DNA of 64,000 nt from Anniella stebbinsi (taxonomy: Eukaryota > Chordata > Lepidosauria > Squamata > Anniellidae): positions 15,098,001 through 15,162,000 of the forward strand of contig JARDYH010000005.1 in NCBI GenBank assembly GCA_029215795.1. The letters run 5' to 3'. The notes beneath the pieces are model-generated. The model ran no database searches. It saw only the letters and a list, made by a program, of their open reading frames with translations, and was not told the origin of the DNA. This document shows positions 32,006-42,879 of the stretch, one piece after another. The position numbers and the translations under genes are program-made. Within the stretch, counting starts at the first letter, position 1. Each line of letters opens with the position of its first letter.

Positions 32006-32119
32006 TAGAGGACCAGGGCTTGCATGAATCCAGCACCGGGACATTTTGATGAACAGGGAGGCTGAAATCATCGGCCACCCTCCTCAGAATTCCCTGTTCC
32101 CACTGAGCTTAGCTGCAAT

Positions 32120-32576
32120 TAGGGATGTCAGAGAAATCCACAACAGCTTCAAACGGTCCAAATACATGCTTTGAAGGCACACGAGGCTGCCTCTTTGTTG
32201 AAGCTATGGTGGTCTGAATCTGGTCAGTGCTTGGAGGGGAGACCACCTGAGAACCACATGTAGCCATCTTGAGTTCCACAATGGAAAAAGGCTGGGATAT
32301 AAATGTAATAAATAAAGAAATACTTCAATACCAAGTTTGGATTTCTATGAATCTGAGCTGTGGATTCTTCCCATTTGTGGATAATTTTTTTAAAAAAACG
32401 TTTGGGAGGGATTTGTGCAAAGGCACATTAGCATGAATGGAGATTTGCGTAAGTGGAACAAATTTCTTTTTTAAAAAAATATCTGGTTCTGTCAATGAGC
32501 GGACGATGGAACAAAAGACGCCTGACAATCCATGAAACACAGACAGAATGGTTGTTACAAAATCCGTACATCCTTA
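32120..32576 (+). mobile_element. Family D element carrying a SINE insertion
   Basis: It starts TAGGGATGTCAGAG and ends CCGTACATCCTTA. The internal sequence ctgtcaatgagcggacgatgg matches other D copies. A 5S-derived SINE interrupts it at about 32172-32323. No clear TSD. Confidence 0.75.
32172..32323 (+). mobile_element. 5S-rRNA-derived SINE
   Basis: The segment gaagctatggtggtc, ctggtcagtgcttggaggg and gagaccacctgagaac aligns with the 3' half of vertebrate 5S rRNA (GAAGCTAAGC, CTGGTTAGTACTTGGATGGG, GAGACCGCCTGGGAA). It is followed by a LINE-like tail (gggatataaatgtaataaata). The 5' half of the 5S head is degraded. Confidence 0.8.
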
Positions 32577-33138
32577 GGATCACAGTAGCTGGAGTGTGTG
32601 TGTGTGATGAACTTTCTCAGCAATAAGATATAGTCGGGAGCTATCCCTGTTGTAATGCAAAGTATTTTAGGGTGGCTGTGTCTTGAATGGCCAATTAAGA
32701 CCCATGCTTTTTACAAAAGACCTGCTCCTTGTAGAGAGAGAGCAACTGCTAGAATTCCTTTGTTGATAGGGATCAACATAGCTGCCTGCATTTTTGGCCT
32801 CTCCTTAGGAGTGTGCCTATTGAGATTGTCATGATGAGCACCTGCACTTCAAAATGTACTACTACACTACTGATAGGACTGCATCCAGTACTTAGTTTTC
32901 AGCATCCAACAAAAATAATCTTAATAAATAATATGATACTGTATTTCCTCAATTCTAAGATGCACTTTCCCCCCATATTTATGTCTGTAAAAATGGAGTG
33001 CGTCTTAGAATCGATGGCATCTGAGAATCGCCGGATTTCTCCAGCGCTGGTATGGGGTTGAAGATACACCCCCACCCCCCACCCCCCACCCCCAGTGCCA
33101 TCACAAAAGGGCCCCGCATGCCCCCCCAAGCGACTCGG

Positions 33139-33422
33139 CCTTCCCCACTCACCTCTATCACCACCAGCGCCGCCCCGGTCCTTGCCACCAGGACCGCTGG
33201 CAGCGGCCTTCCCGTCTGGAAATGCAGCGTTACTCCGAAGTAGGCCATGATCCTGCGAGAGATCTCGTGGGATCATGGCCTACTTTGTAGTAACGCTGCG
33301 TATCCAGGCCGGGTAGGCCGCTGCTAGCAGTGCTAGCGGCGAGGCCCGGGGCGGTGCTGGCGGTGAGGCCCGGGGCGGCGCTGGTGGCGAGGACTGGGGC
33401 GGCGCTGGCGGTGAGTGGGGAA
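33139..33422. repeat. 280-bp GC-rich hairpin inside element J
   Basis: The outer arms cttccccactcacc and ggtgagtggggaag pair. The centre is gtaggccatgatcc ... ggatcatggcctac around 33261. Arms carry Ala/Gly-coding GCC/GGC units that are unlikely to be translated. Confidence 0.88.
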
Positions 33423-33846
33423 GGGAGTGTCATGATGTCTGGAAAAATTAAATCTGCAGAAGAACCTTGAAGAATCTAGGTGACGACATTTATCTGCAGC
33501 TGTTGCAGATTAAGCAGAGGGAGCCAAAAGCTAAGGGAGAAAGAAGATAGTCGTAACTGTCTCCTGATTGATTTATTGGCTGATGCAATGTTTGTGCAAC
33601 AACTATGTGTAAAAATGTATAAATATGTAGAAATGTATTATGTCAATGTTGGTTGGTGTTGAAGGAGTTTGAATGGAGGTGCTGTGCGTTTTTACTAAAG
33701 TTGTTTGAAAAGAATTCAACGTGTGTGAGTCATTCCTTCAAGGTTTCTCTCAGGAGAGCAAGTGTGGCTGATCTTTGGATTTCCGTGGTGGCTCTGCTAT
33801 ACTGGAATTGGTATTTTCCATAAATATTATACCCCCTAACAGGGAG
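33423..33846 (+). mobile_element. Solo LTR with 5-bp TSD
   Basis: Positions 33428-33841 start TGTCATGATG and end CCCCTAACA, thus TG...CA. GGGAG precedes (33423-33427) and follows (33842-33846). About 414 bp with a tataaatatg box-like motif at 33620 and no internal gag/pol. It fits recombination of an endogenous retrovirus or Ty3-type element; the class is undetermined. No viral protein is encoded. Confidence 0.82.
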
Positions 33847-34499
33847 GAGGGGGACTCATGCCCGGCCCGGCCTGGCCCAGCAGGTCCCTGGGTGGCGAAT
33901 CAAGGGGGGGGGGGCATGCACAGCCCTACCATATTTCTTCGATTCTAAGATGCACTTATCCCCAATGTTATGTGTCTGAAAATGGGGTGCGTCTTAGAAT
34001 CGACGCAATGCTTTTTTCCTGCTGGAGGCCCTAAAATTAAGGTGTGTCTTAGAATCGATGGCGTCTTAGATTCGGTGAAATACGGTAATACTCTAAATGA
34101 TACTCTGGTGCTTTTTAAATGATAATTAGCAGCTGAGCCAAAGCTACTTGCTCCCTTTCAGGTTCTTTTTCAACCACTGCAATTTTAAAAGATTTTTCTT
34201 TTCAGGTTCCCCCTACCCCACTCCACCCCACCCTGCACAATTTGTTTTGGTCCACTTACATTTGAAATCATATGCACTTATCCTGAACAAAGATTTAAAT
34301 TGATCATCAATCACGTATGACATTTCTTAAAGCCCTCATAGACAAAGTTTCTCTAGGCATTGTACAGATTCAAGCTCAAGACAATGCCACAAAATCCACA
34401 CACAGTCCAACAGGCATGTATCTATGCAAGCATGATACCATAAAATACACCAGAGATTACAAAAGCCAAAAGAGCCAACAGGGAGTTTAAAACCAAAAC

Positions 34500-34990
34500 A
34501 CAGGGACAAAAATGGAGATCTGCTTGGGAGAACAGAACGGGTTGGCCTGGTGCCTAAAAGACAGCAACATAGGCACCAGGCGAGCTTTCCTAGGGGGAGC
34601 CTTCCAAAGCTAGGTGGTCACCACTGAGAAGGCATTTGAGAAGAGCTAGGAACAGGATCTTTACATCAGTAGCTCCTAAACTTTGGAACCTCCTTCTTGA
34701 GGAAAATCTACATACCGTATGTGTTAGGATTCAAAAGGGCCTGCAAAAGAAAAAAAAATCTTTTCCAGTAATGATTTGGTTAATTGAGGGGGGTGTTTTT
34801 TGGTTTTGTTACCGTGGCTAATTTTCTGATATTTTGTATGTTTATTTATTATTAATTGCAGTGATTGGGTTTTTTTTAATAGGATTTTTTGCACATCCCC
34901 TTGATTTGCCTGGACCAATTTCAGGAGAACCAGGGTATCCATCTATCTGATAAAGAAAGGATGCTAATAAATATTCAAAACAACCAAATA
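34500..34990. mobile_element. Two LINE 3' fragments
   Basis: Positions 34500-34635 (ggcaccaggcgagctttcc, ccactgagaaggc) look like an antisense LINE end. Positions 34636-34990 in sense encode RIFTSVAPKLWNLL, the C-terminal motif of L2/CR1-type polymerases, then an AT-rich 3' tail. Confidence 0.6.
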
Positions 34991-35114
34991 AAATCAAATA
35001 AAGGAGCAATTCTTTAACACAGTGGTGAACGAAATCCCTTTGATCCCAGCTCCTGTCAGGTTGTGGGGTGAGGTAGAGACATAGGGTAATCTCACATAGG
35101 GAACACACAGTGGT

Positions 35115-35116
35115 GT

Positions 35117-35157
<41 letters not shown>

Positions 35158-35625
35158 TTATATCCTGCCTATTGCCCAATGCTGGGTCTCAAAGCAGCTT
35201 TGCAAAATTAGAACATATACAATTAAAAGCTATAAATAAGAGATATACAAAAGTTTTAAAATATAATTAAATAGGTTTCAATATTAAAACATTTCAACAT
35301 TTAAAATACATATTAAAATTAAAAGTCTTAAAACATAGATGGGAGTCCATATTATTCTCCAAAAGCCTGCTGGAATAAGAAAGTTTTTGTGTACCTCCAG
35401 AAACACATCAAGGAGGGAGCCAGTCTAGTTTCCCTGGGATGGGAGTTCTAGAGCACTGGAACAGCCACCGAGAAGGCCCTCTCCCGCGTTCCCACCAGGC
35501 GTGCCTGTGATGGTGGTGGGACTGAGAGAAGGTGTAGTGGTAATTCATACCAAAATCTGCACAGATCAGATTTTTTTTAAGCACCTCTAGCTCCAGCAGG
35601 CAGAACTGAAGGATGGGCAACAGGA
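35115..35625 (-). mobile_element. LINE 3' end with (ATG)n tail, minus strand
   Basis: The (CAT)n run at 35117-35157 is followed by tatatcctgcctattgccca and ccaccgagaaggccctctc, the reverse of a LINE 3' UTR. Confidence 0.68.
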
Positions 35626-35669
35626 CTGGATAAGTAGTGGAGTCCGAGAAGCTGTATCCACATCACAAA

Positions 35670-35862
35670 ACACAAGAACATAGGAAGTGGCCTTGTACTG
35701 AGTTAGACCCTTCGTCCATCTAGGCCAGTATTCTTGACACTGATTGGCAGTGGCTCTCCAGGGGTTCAGGCAGGGTTTTTTCCATTCCCACTTGGAGATG
35801 TCGGGAATCAAACTGGGACCTTCTGAATGCAATGAGCCCTACCACTGGGATGCAATCTGACA
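35670..35862 (-). mobile_element. tRNA-derived SINE, minus strand
   Basis: On the minus strand an A-box-like cagtggtagggctcattgc and a B-box-like cagtttgattcccg occur, with the tail ending aggaagtggccttgtactg seen in related copies. Confidence 0.72.
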
Positions 35863-36088
35863 ACCTTTTCTCAGTCCTTTCCTCTCCATACCAAATAGCA
35901 TGCACACTATACTATTTTGCAGAGCAGCCATGGTGGGCCTGTCTTGTCCCAAAGTGACAGCGATACATCTGGTACGTTGCAGAATACAAGGAAGTCAATC
36001 CTTCAGTTGCAGTGCAAGGCATTAGCGGTGGCCTGCAAAATAGATGTGGTGGTGGTGGTATCAGTACCTCCTTAAAAATTATGATATC

Positions 36089-36245
36089 CCTTACAACAGC
36101 CCTTTCCAATATGGTGCCCTCCAGACGTCTTGGACTACAACACCCGTCATCCCCAGTCAGCACGGCCAATGCCCTGCTCGTGTGTGATCGGAGTTGTAGT
36201 CCAAAATATTGGGAGGGCAGCATGTTGGAGGAGGCTGCCTTGCAG
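36089..36245. mobile_element. Family P MITE with probable 8-bp TSD
   Basis: The element at 36097-36237 has ends cagccctttccaat and ttggaggaggctg. Flanks CCTTACAA and CCTTGCAG differ only by two transitions. Confidence 0.82.
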
Positions 36246-37040
36246 TATGGGACATTTGGATACCCTTAATCTCAGAGAAGAGAGACGGATGTGACAACTC
36301 AAGGGCTAATTCAGGTTATTCATTGCAGGTCTTTTTTGTGTTTGTGTTTGGAGTGGAGGTATTTGTTTGGATGTGTGTACTTTTTAAAAGTTAATATTTA
36401 AAAAGTTAGGTTGTGCATGCGTGCACGTGGTTTTGTGTCTGCAATTTTTCTACTAGTTTCTTGGGCCTTTACAGAATGTAAATGATTTCTATTAGATTTT
36501 TCTGGACTTTAAGACAGAGCCCAATCACACCAATGTCTTCTCAGTTCATTTGTATTTTCTTCCAGTAGCAGTTGCTGAGCCAAGTCACCACTACTGAATG
36601 TTGATTTGTCAAGGGGGTCTATAGACCTAAAATGGCCACCACCAATAAGCAAAGAGGACGGTATTTTTGTTTTTGTTTTTACTTTCCCTGGAGTTGTTTG
36701 CTTGCCTGCACAACTCCTGGATGGTGTTTAACCATCAAATTCTTTATCTGGAGGGGAGAACATTTGGGAATACAGGCCACATTTGTGCTTTAAAGGCCCA
36801 GCGCTGTGTTTTCCTTCTGCAGCTTCTTTCAATATCACCACAAATTTGTGAGCATTGATGCGCCACTTTGGGGAAAGGTAGATCAAAAAGTCTGTAGTAT
36901 ATATACACATGACTCTGGAAAAGCACTAAGCCAACTGATCAATGCTCTTAAATTTCCCAAGGGATTTCTGAATGATGAAAAACGCTACTAGTTTCCCTCT
37001 GAGAGTCACCACACTCGATTTTGGATACAAAGTGGTATGT
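36246..37040. other. Single-copy DNA
   Basis: Nothing recognised. Confidence 0.35.
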
Positions 37041-37044
37041 GAAG

Positions 37045-37147
37045 TTTGTAGAGATGGGTTCAAATCCTTATTTCTCATGGGGTGGATAGGTGGCCTTAGG
37101 CAAGTCTCCCATTTCAGCCTCCAATTTCCTATTGATCTTCACAGGGT
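37045..37147 (+). mobile_element. Sauria-type SINE fragment, old
   Basis: ggttcaaatccttatttctc, ggccttaggcaagtctccc and tcttcacagggttt follow the order of this SINE. Confidence 0.5.
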
Positions 37148-37449
37148 TTAAACAACCAAACCCTGTAAAGTAGCTTGCATGTTCAACATGTTAGAAATTA
37201 TGATTGTCCAAAATAAATACTCAGTGAAGCATAAAATCGTAAGTGGAAGTTCTAGGTGAGCTGGTCTTGCTTTGGTGCCAGGAGCAGAGTGACGCCCTTG
37301 TCCCGAATATCTTGTAGTGAGCTTCTGCATGCTGTCCAAGCTGGGAGCTCACCTGTAACTGAGTTTCAGTGGCAGTATTCCAGGAAGCAGGACAGTGCTG
37401 CCCCTTCAGGACCTTGGAGAGTTCCCACGGAAGGCAGAGAGTGACCAGG

Positions 37450-37735
37450 TTTGGATGATACACTACAGTTTATGGTGGGTTATTTGACCCCTGCTTGGGG
37501 TTTGTTGTGTCATGCGAATCCAGGGAGTGTGAGTTCTGAGACCTAAAACAGACCATGGGATATGAGGAGGTTGTTTAACCCTCGCATAATCCACGCTTGC
37601 TCAGTTTGCACGACATGACAACCCCCAAGCGGGGGTTGCATATTCAGAATGGTGTTCGCATGCACCCTACATATGCTGCAGCCTCACTATGGGTTAAATA
37701 ACCCATGGTGGGCTGTTGTGTTATGTGAACAGTCT
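37450..37735. mobile_element. DNA element related to families L/48 kb
   Basis: Internal stems occur: acccctgcttggggtttgttg with aacccccaagcgggggttg, and tggtgggttatttgacc with gggttaaataacccatgg. Ends resemble the hydrogen-less 'gaatccag/gtgaacagtctc' type only weakly. Confidence 0.5.
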
Positions 37736-37744
37736 CATTGCTTC

Positions 37745-38130
37745 AACATAGAAGGAAGGTGGAACTCCCTTGTGGAGAGCTTAAATCGACTCCTTCGCCA
37801 TTATGCTTTAGGCATGCAGTGAAGACTGTCCTATTCCATCAGGCATAATGTTTGATGCCATTCTTTACTGTCATTCTCAAATTTTATTGCATTGAATGCC
37901 TGAGTTCAGTATTACTTTTAATGATGTAGAACAAGTAGGCAGCCTGGTGGCCTCCAGATATTTTGGACTACAATTCCCATCAGCCCCAGCCAGCATGGCC
38001 AATGGCAAGGGGTTATGCGAGTTGTAGTCTATCCCTGACGTAGAAGTTTTTGACTTTGTTTTTACTGTCATTTTATTTTGTTGCATATCACCTTGAGTGC
38101 TTGGTAGGCGGAGGGTGCAATTCATACATC
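37745..38130 (+). mobile_element. LINE 3' end split by a family P MITE
   Basis: aaggtggaactcccttgtgg and gactgtcctattcc are LINE-like. The P palindrome (ggcctccagatattttggac...) occupies about 37930-38036, after which the 3' UTR continues (atatcaccttgagtgcttgg). Confidence 0.6.
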
Positions 38131-38354
38131 TCTTGAAAAGTAAATATATAGCCAGAGCCCAACTGAGTTCTAAAGTAAGGATGATAACTTGATGTGGCAT
38201 GAAGTCATGAGCCATACTGGGCAGCCTTCAGGTGTCTGGAGCTTACAGGAGAGTGAGGACTTTTGGTCTCTTAATGAGAGGTCAGAACACCAGATTCAAG
38301 GTTTCTCACTTGAGGAATCTTGAGGCGCTGGCCACAGGATCTATGTTATGCATC

Positions 38355-38550
38355 AAGGGGCTGTAGCTCAGTGGCAGAGCACCTGCTTTGCATGAAGAAG
38401 GTCTCAGGTTTGATCCCTGGCTTCTCCAGGTAGGGCTAGGAAAGAACTCTGCCTGAAACCCTGGGGAGCCTTGCCAATCAGTGAGCAGACGCTGCTGAGC
38501 TATCAAAGGTCTGACTTGGTAGAAGACAGTTTCCTGTGTTCCCATGTTCT
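38355..38550 (+). mobile_element. tRNA-derived SINE, plus strand
   Basis: An A box tagctcagtgg (38364-38374) and a B box ggtttgatccc (38407-38417) mark the polymerase III promoter. The region after the head (cagacgctgctgagc, cagtttcctgtgttcc) recurs in the copies at 35.7, 48.2 and 49.8 kb. Confidence 0.85.
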
Positions 38551-38884
38551 GAAGTCCTCTCCTTTGAAGTCACTCTCCCTTGGACTGGAGCTTTGGGTGG
38601 ATACAGGGGATGTAAAATCCTTGGTCCGGACTACTACTGTCCCACATCTGTAGGGGGGTCCTTTTGCCTTGGAGGCCCTATTGTAGCTCTCCCCAAGGAC
38701 CAGGATATGACAAATACATAGCAGAGCTCAAGAATTTCCACTTTATCCCAGAAAGCCCTGACCCCTATAATCCACCAAGTAATCCCCAAAACTCAGTTTT
38801 CCTGAGAATTGTTTACACATTCAAGAAGTTAATCAGAAGCTGAAGTCAACAAAATGAAGAAAAGAGCCCCTGGATAATTGCCAG

Positions 38885-39062
38885 AGGGGTAGCCGTGTTA
38901 GTCAGTAGCAGCAAAAATGATGAAGAGTCTTGTGGCACCTTAAAGACTAACAAATTTATTCTGGCATAAACTGTCGTGGATACTTTTGAAGGACAGTATC
39001 CATAAAAACCTATTCCAAAGTAAATTCGTTAGTCTATAATGTGCCACAAGATGCTTTGTTGT
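38885..39062. mobile_element. Interspersed repeat with opposed halves
   Basis: The half ggtagccgtgttagtcag... tcttgtggcaccttaaagac, taacaaatttattctggcat is followed by an inverted partial copy (attcgttagtctataatgtgccacaag). This repeat is common in sauropsids; the class is uncertain. Confidence 0.65.
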
Positions 39063-39184
39063 TTTTCCAGGATAATTAGGTGCCATTTAGCAACTTTGCG
39101 CAAAAGGAACATATTTGCACATAATTGATCTATTTTTGTACTTTATTTTGAGCCGAGTAATAGAATATATTTCTGATTTCCCTA

Positions 39185-39355
39185 GCATGTTCTAGTTTAA
39201 AATAATTTCATCTACTATCGCTTGCCTCTTTTAACTGTGACTAATGATATGTAATTGCATTTTAATATGTAATTTGCAAGCCGCCTTGAGCATTTTTAGG
39301 AAAAGGTGGGGTACAAATATTTGTGATCAATAAATACATAAATAACAAGATTGGT
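39185..39355 (+). mobile_element. LINE/SINE 3' tail
   Basis: aagccgccttgagcattttt, aaaaggtggggtacaaat and an ATAAATA tail. Confidence 0.6.
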
Positions 39356-39359
39356 ATAT

Positions 39360-39850
39360 AATTTTTATTTATTTCAGGGGCAGAGCATGAAAAACGCAGC
39401 CTGTAATTCTTTCCAAGCCTCTCCCTGCCTTCTAAGTCCACCAAACACCCTTCATCAACCAAACCTGATTCCACACGCCCCGTTGCAAAAGTTAGTTTTG
39501 ATTTCTTTATTTGCAGATTGGAATCTGCTCCCCTTCCCACAGTCTAGGGAAAAGGCGAATGAAAAGTGACTGCACACCAAGGAGCCAAACAAACAAATGA
39601 GATAAAGAACAGCTTCAACAAGGCAGTGATGGATAGAAGGGGCCATTCAACTCGCCCAAAGCAGAAACATACGATTAGTGCTGCACCAAGCAAGGGAAAG
39701 AAGAAACTGTGCATTTGATGGGGAACTCATGGATTTGAGCCCTATGGAAAATGTGGGTCCCATTTCTGATAAGCAACCCTCAGGGAAGCAAAGAATCTGA
39801 CTGGGTTCAGCAGCGTTGGTTACGATCATGATGGTTGCGTTGCGATTTCT
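39360..39850. other. Single-copy DNA
   Basis: Nothing recognised. Confidence 0.35.
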
Positions 39851-39854
39851 AGTT

Positions 39855-39945
39855 TTATGGCACAATTCCATTTGTGTCTACTCAGAAGTAGGTCCCACTG
39901 AATTCATACTCCCAAGTATTGGGTGTAGGATTGCACTGCACATGT
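39855..39945. repeat. Family C repeat
   Basis: cacaattccatttgtgtctactcagaagtaggtccc and a shortened right half ending gtaggattgc (split here for length). Confidence 0.7.
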
Positions 39946-40194
39946 GTCACTACTCAGATACAGACAGAGGTTTCCTCCCCACCTGTGAGTTTGACCATGA
40001 CTACCTCCCGGGCTGCAGCTATTGTCACAACTAGGGACCAGACTTAGGCATTCCCTCCAAAGTTTGATCTGTGAATAATAATTCCCAGATTATTCCCAGA
40101 TCTCCACTGGGCATCTGAAAAATGAATCTGGACTTCAAATTAGGTCTAATCCAGTTGCCTCTAGGCAAAGGTATGAAATAACAAAAGCAACAAC

Positions 40195-40385
40195 AATAGT
40201 TTTTTATCCTAGCCTTTCTCTGAAAAAACTTCAGGGTGGCATATAAGGTGCTCTCCCATTTCCTCACAACAACCCTGTAAGGTAGGTTAGGGCAAGAGTG
40301 AGTGACTACCCCGAGGTCATCCAGTAAGCATCCCCTGAGTGGGGATTTGAACCCAGTCCACTCCCCATTGGTCATGTACTTTCTA
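40195..40385 (-). mobile_element. Sauria-type SINE, minus strand
   Basis: The plus strand reads tcctcacaacaaccctgtaa, ggtaggttagg, gaggtcatccagtaagc and ggggatttgaacccag, the reverse of the SINE body. Confidence 0.78.
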
Positions 40386-40389
40386 TTCA

Positions 40390-41075
40390 GATAGGAAATA
40401 GCTGCTGGCTTTACGTAAATCTCTGAAAAGCATTCTGCCTGCCCAAAAGCACATGCAAGATCTTGCAATGCTCTTACTCATGAACATGATGTGCCAAACT
40501 TTCTGAATCTAGTCCTCCGACAAGGGGTAGATTTATTTTGCTTTTCCAAGTCTTCACTATAAACATCCTTGCTGCAGACAGGAGTTTCCTGCCCTCCCCA
40601 TCTCAAAACTCCCTCCCCATCTCTTTTCATCAAAGTGGGATGTTATAACAAATATACAAGAGTTGTCCCTATTTTTGAGACTGTGAACTGATGGAGGTTT
40701 TGCTGCATTGCATCCACTCAGGATGGCATGCTGGGTTGTGCAGATTTGGGATCAAGATTGCATAGGTTGATTTAGTGTGTGTGTGCAGCCAGTGAGTTAG
40801 ATGGTGCTGCCTTTTGGGTGGAATTTGGGCCAGATGGTCATTTGGTCACTAGCTCAGATGTTTTAATTCTAGGGATGCTTCCAGACAAGGCATTTTTTTT
40901 CATGCAATCACCCTGCCTCATTTCCCAAATTTTACAGGGGTCCATCTCCCACTTGTAACTCCTCTTGTGTTTTCCCACCACAAAAAATCCACCAGGGAGC
41001 AAAAGATGGAATAGCTGCACAATGTCTTTGACTGGTAGTGCTAAGAGCCGTCCTTCTGGAAGCCCTCTTTAAACT
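40390..41075. other. Single-copy DNA
   Basis: Nothing recognised. Confidence 0.35.
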
Positions 41076-41079
41076 ATTT

Positions 41080-41200
41080 ATTCATTTGAAGTGTTTTTAT
41101 CCTGCTTCTCAGCCCAAAAGGGTCCCCGAGTGGCTTATGTGCAATCTGTGAAACAAGACAGCCCCTGCCCATAGGTTTACAATCTAAAAAGACATGACAT
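41080..41200 (-). mobile_element. Retroelement tail fragment
   Basis: ttatcctgcttctcagccc and gcccataggtttacaatc are the reverse of a retroelement 3' part. Confidence 0.45.
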
Positions 41201-41395
41201 ACAAGGAAAAGGGGAAGGGAGGGACAAGGAAAAAAAATCAGAGCTGATGGAATGGCTCCACTTTCCCTCTCATCTCCCTCTATAGAGCCCACTGGAATGC
41301 TATTGGTGGTGCCAGCTGAGGTAGGAGAAGCCTTTACAAAGTGTTTCCTGGATCTGAGTGGCTCTTGTTTAGCCCCAAAGGGGTTCTGGAGAGTC

Positions 41396-41756
41396 TGAGG
41401 GTGCCTCTACAAGAGGCATTTAAAGCTCTTTCAAGGCGCATTAAAAAATTTACCTCTACAAGAACGGAGTGCAAATCGGGCGTAGAGGCGCGTTATCTCC
41501 CCGATTATGCGCATTATCGAATGCGCGTTAAATCGCGAGTTTTATTTTGCTCCGTCTGTTAAAGCGCATTTTGACTGTGTGAATAAGCGCTTATGCGCAT
41601 TAACTATTTGTAAAGTGCATTTTGGACATCTGTTAATGCGCTTCACCACCTCTTGCCGCCTCTCGTGCAGAGGGATTAGGCGTAAATGCGCTTCTGCGCT
41701 TCTGCGCATAATCGCCTAACCAGGCGCAAAAGTGAATCCTTGTAGAGGGAACCTGA
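41396..41756. mobile_element. Family K CpG-rich MITE, copy 1, TGA TSD
   Basis: The element at 41399-41753 starts GGGTGCCTCTACAAG and ends CTTGTAGAGGGAACC, flanked by TGA on both sides. The interior is rich in gcgcat and cgcgtt motifs. Its open frames occur because of repeat identity and are not a gene. Confidence 0.87.
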
Positions 41757-42285
41757 GACATTTGCTACTTTACTAATGTGAGCTGAGGCTGAACAAGAAA
41801 TATATTGGCCTCTCAGTGAATCTGTAGTTGATTTAAGTCAGGTCCAGGTTTAATGTGCTAAGCACAGGACTGCTGTAGCCACACGCCAGTGTACAGAAAA
41901 GGGTGCGTCAGTGGCTTTACAGGGTGGATGACTCTTGAATGCTGCAGCTTCAGCATCTAACTTTAACAAGGGACCCTTCAAGTGAGTGAAAATAAAGAGG
42001 GGAATGTCCAGTAAGAATGATTTTGGAGATGTATGGAGCCTATTTTTGGAATATGTATTAAGAACGGGGAAGGGGCAAATACTTTCAAAAGAGTCTTTAC
42101 TCCTGGGGGGAGGGGAGCACGGGGGGTATGTGGTTATGTAGTGTATTTTATGTTGTTTTATGTTGTATTATGTTGAAAAATATATATATATAAAAAAAGT
42201 GAGTGAAATGATCCTATTGCCACCTCCTCTACCTGATCGTAATAATCCGGATTTCCTCCTTGTGTTTCAGACTGTCTACCTTTCA
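41757..42285. other. Single-copy DNA with an AT-rich run
   Basis: A (TA)n run at about 42179-42192. No gene recognised. Confidence 0.35.
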
Positions 42286-42475
42286 CTTTGACACAAGAGG
42301 ATGTAACGCTATTGGACCCTCCCCCCCTTCATCAAGCTTATGATTAATGACATTAATTACATACCACGTTATCCCTCTCTTTGTTTGCATCATTATTCCT
42401 TTAACCGATAGAGCCCAGAACATTAAAACGCAAACTTCATAATCATATGCACAAGACATTCAGATGGACCCAGAG
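42286..42475. promoter_or_regulatory. Candidate conserved non-coding element
   Basis: Repeat-free with gcttatgattaatgacatta, attacataccacg, tttgcatcattattcc (octamer-like ATTTGCAT relative) and cttcataatcatatgc. Dense TAAT/ATTA sites. Function is inference. Confidence 0.42.
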
Positions 42476-42734
42476 TGTGATTATGAAGCATGTAGTGTTA
42501 CCATGAAATGCCCCTTCAAGCTCATCCTGATTGAGTTGAGAGGTAAACGATGCCTTGCGCTTGCTAATCAAATGGATCACTTTGTGCTTCCCCCGCTCTC
42601 CCCAAGCAGTAGGAAGGTCCCAGGGTCAGGTTTTTGGGGGTCCGTTGACTAGGGAGTACCAGCGATGTATGAGCCACATGCCACCCAACACAGGATGAAG
42701 CCCACTTTACGTCCCTTTATTTCAATGGGATTGA

Positions 42735-42878
42735 GAGCCTACCTACACTACTGCTTTAAAACAGTTTAAAACGGTTTATAACAGTAGTGACAACTGTTGG
42801 GGGACCAGGACACACTCCATATACAGTTTTCAAAATGTTTTCAAAGTGTTATATTCTGCTTGTGTAGATAGGCTCTAA
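42735..42878. mobile_element. Family F MITE
   Basis: The element at 42735-42875 starts GAGCCTACCTACAC and ends GTGTAGATAGGCTC. Flanks are TGA on the left and TAA on the right, one transition apart. Confidence 0.8.
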
Positions 42879-42879
42879 A

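Larger units (their letters stand above)
32937..34087 (-). mobile_element. Family J DNA element, minus orientation, split by a solo LTR
   Basis: The left end tactgtatttcctcaattct and right end agattcggtgaaatacggta are inverted ends with repeated 'cttagaatcgat' motifs. It is the reverse complement of the copy at 52202-53439. The middle holds a GC-rich hairpin (33139-33422). An internal end-like motif near 33926 suggests a partial duplication or a second short element. Confidence 0.75.

Noticed and set aside
32190..32285. Possible 5S rRNA gene
   Set aside because: Only the 3' half is recognisable, with many changes and a SINE tail.
38355..38430. Possible tRNA gene
   Set aside because: A and B boxes are present, but the flank and repeated copies show a tRNA-derived SINE, and no complete cloverleaf could be drawn.
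40031..40468. 145-codon minus frame
   Set aside because: Covers a reversed Sauria SINE; not a gene.
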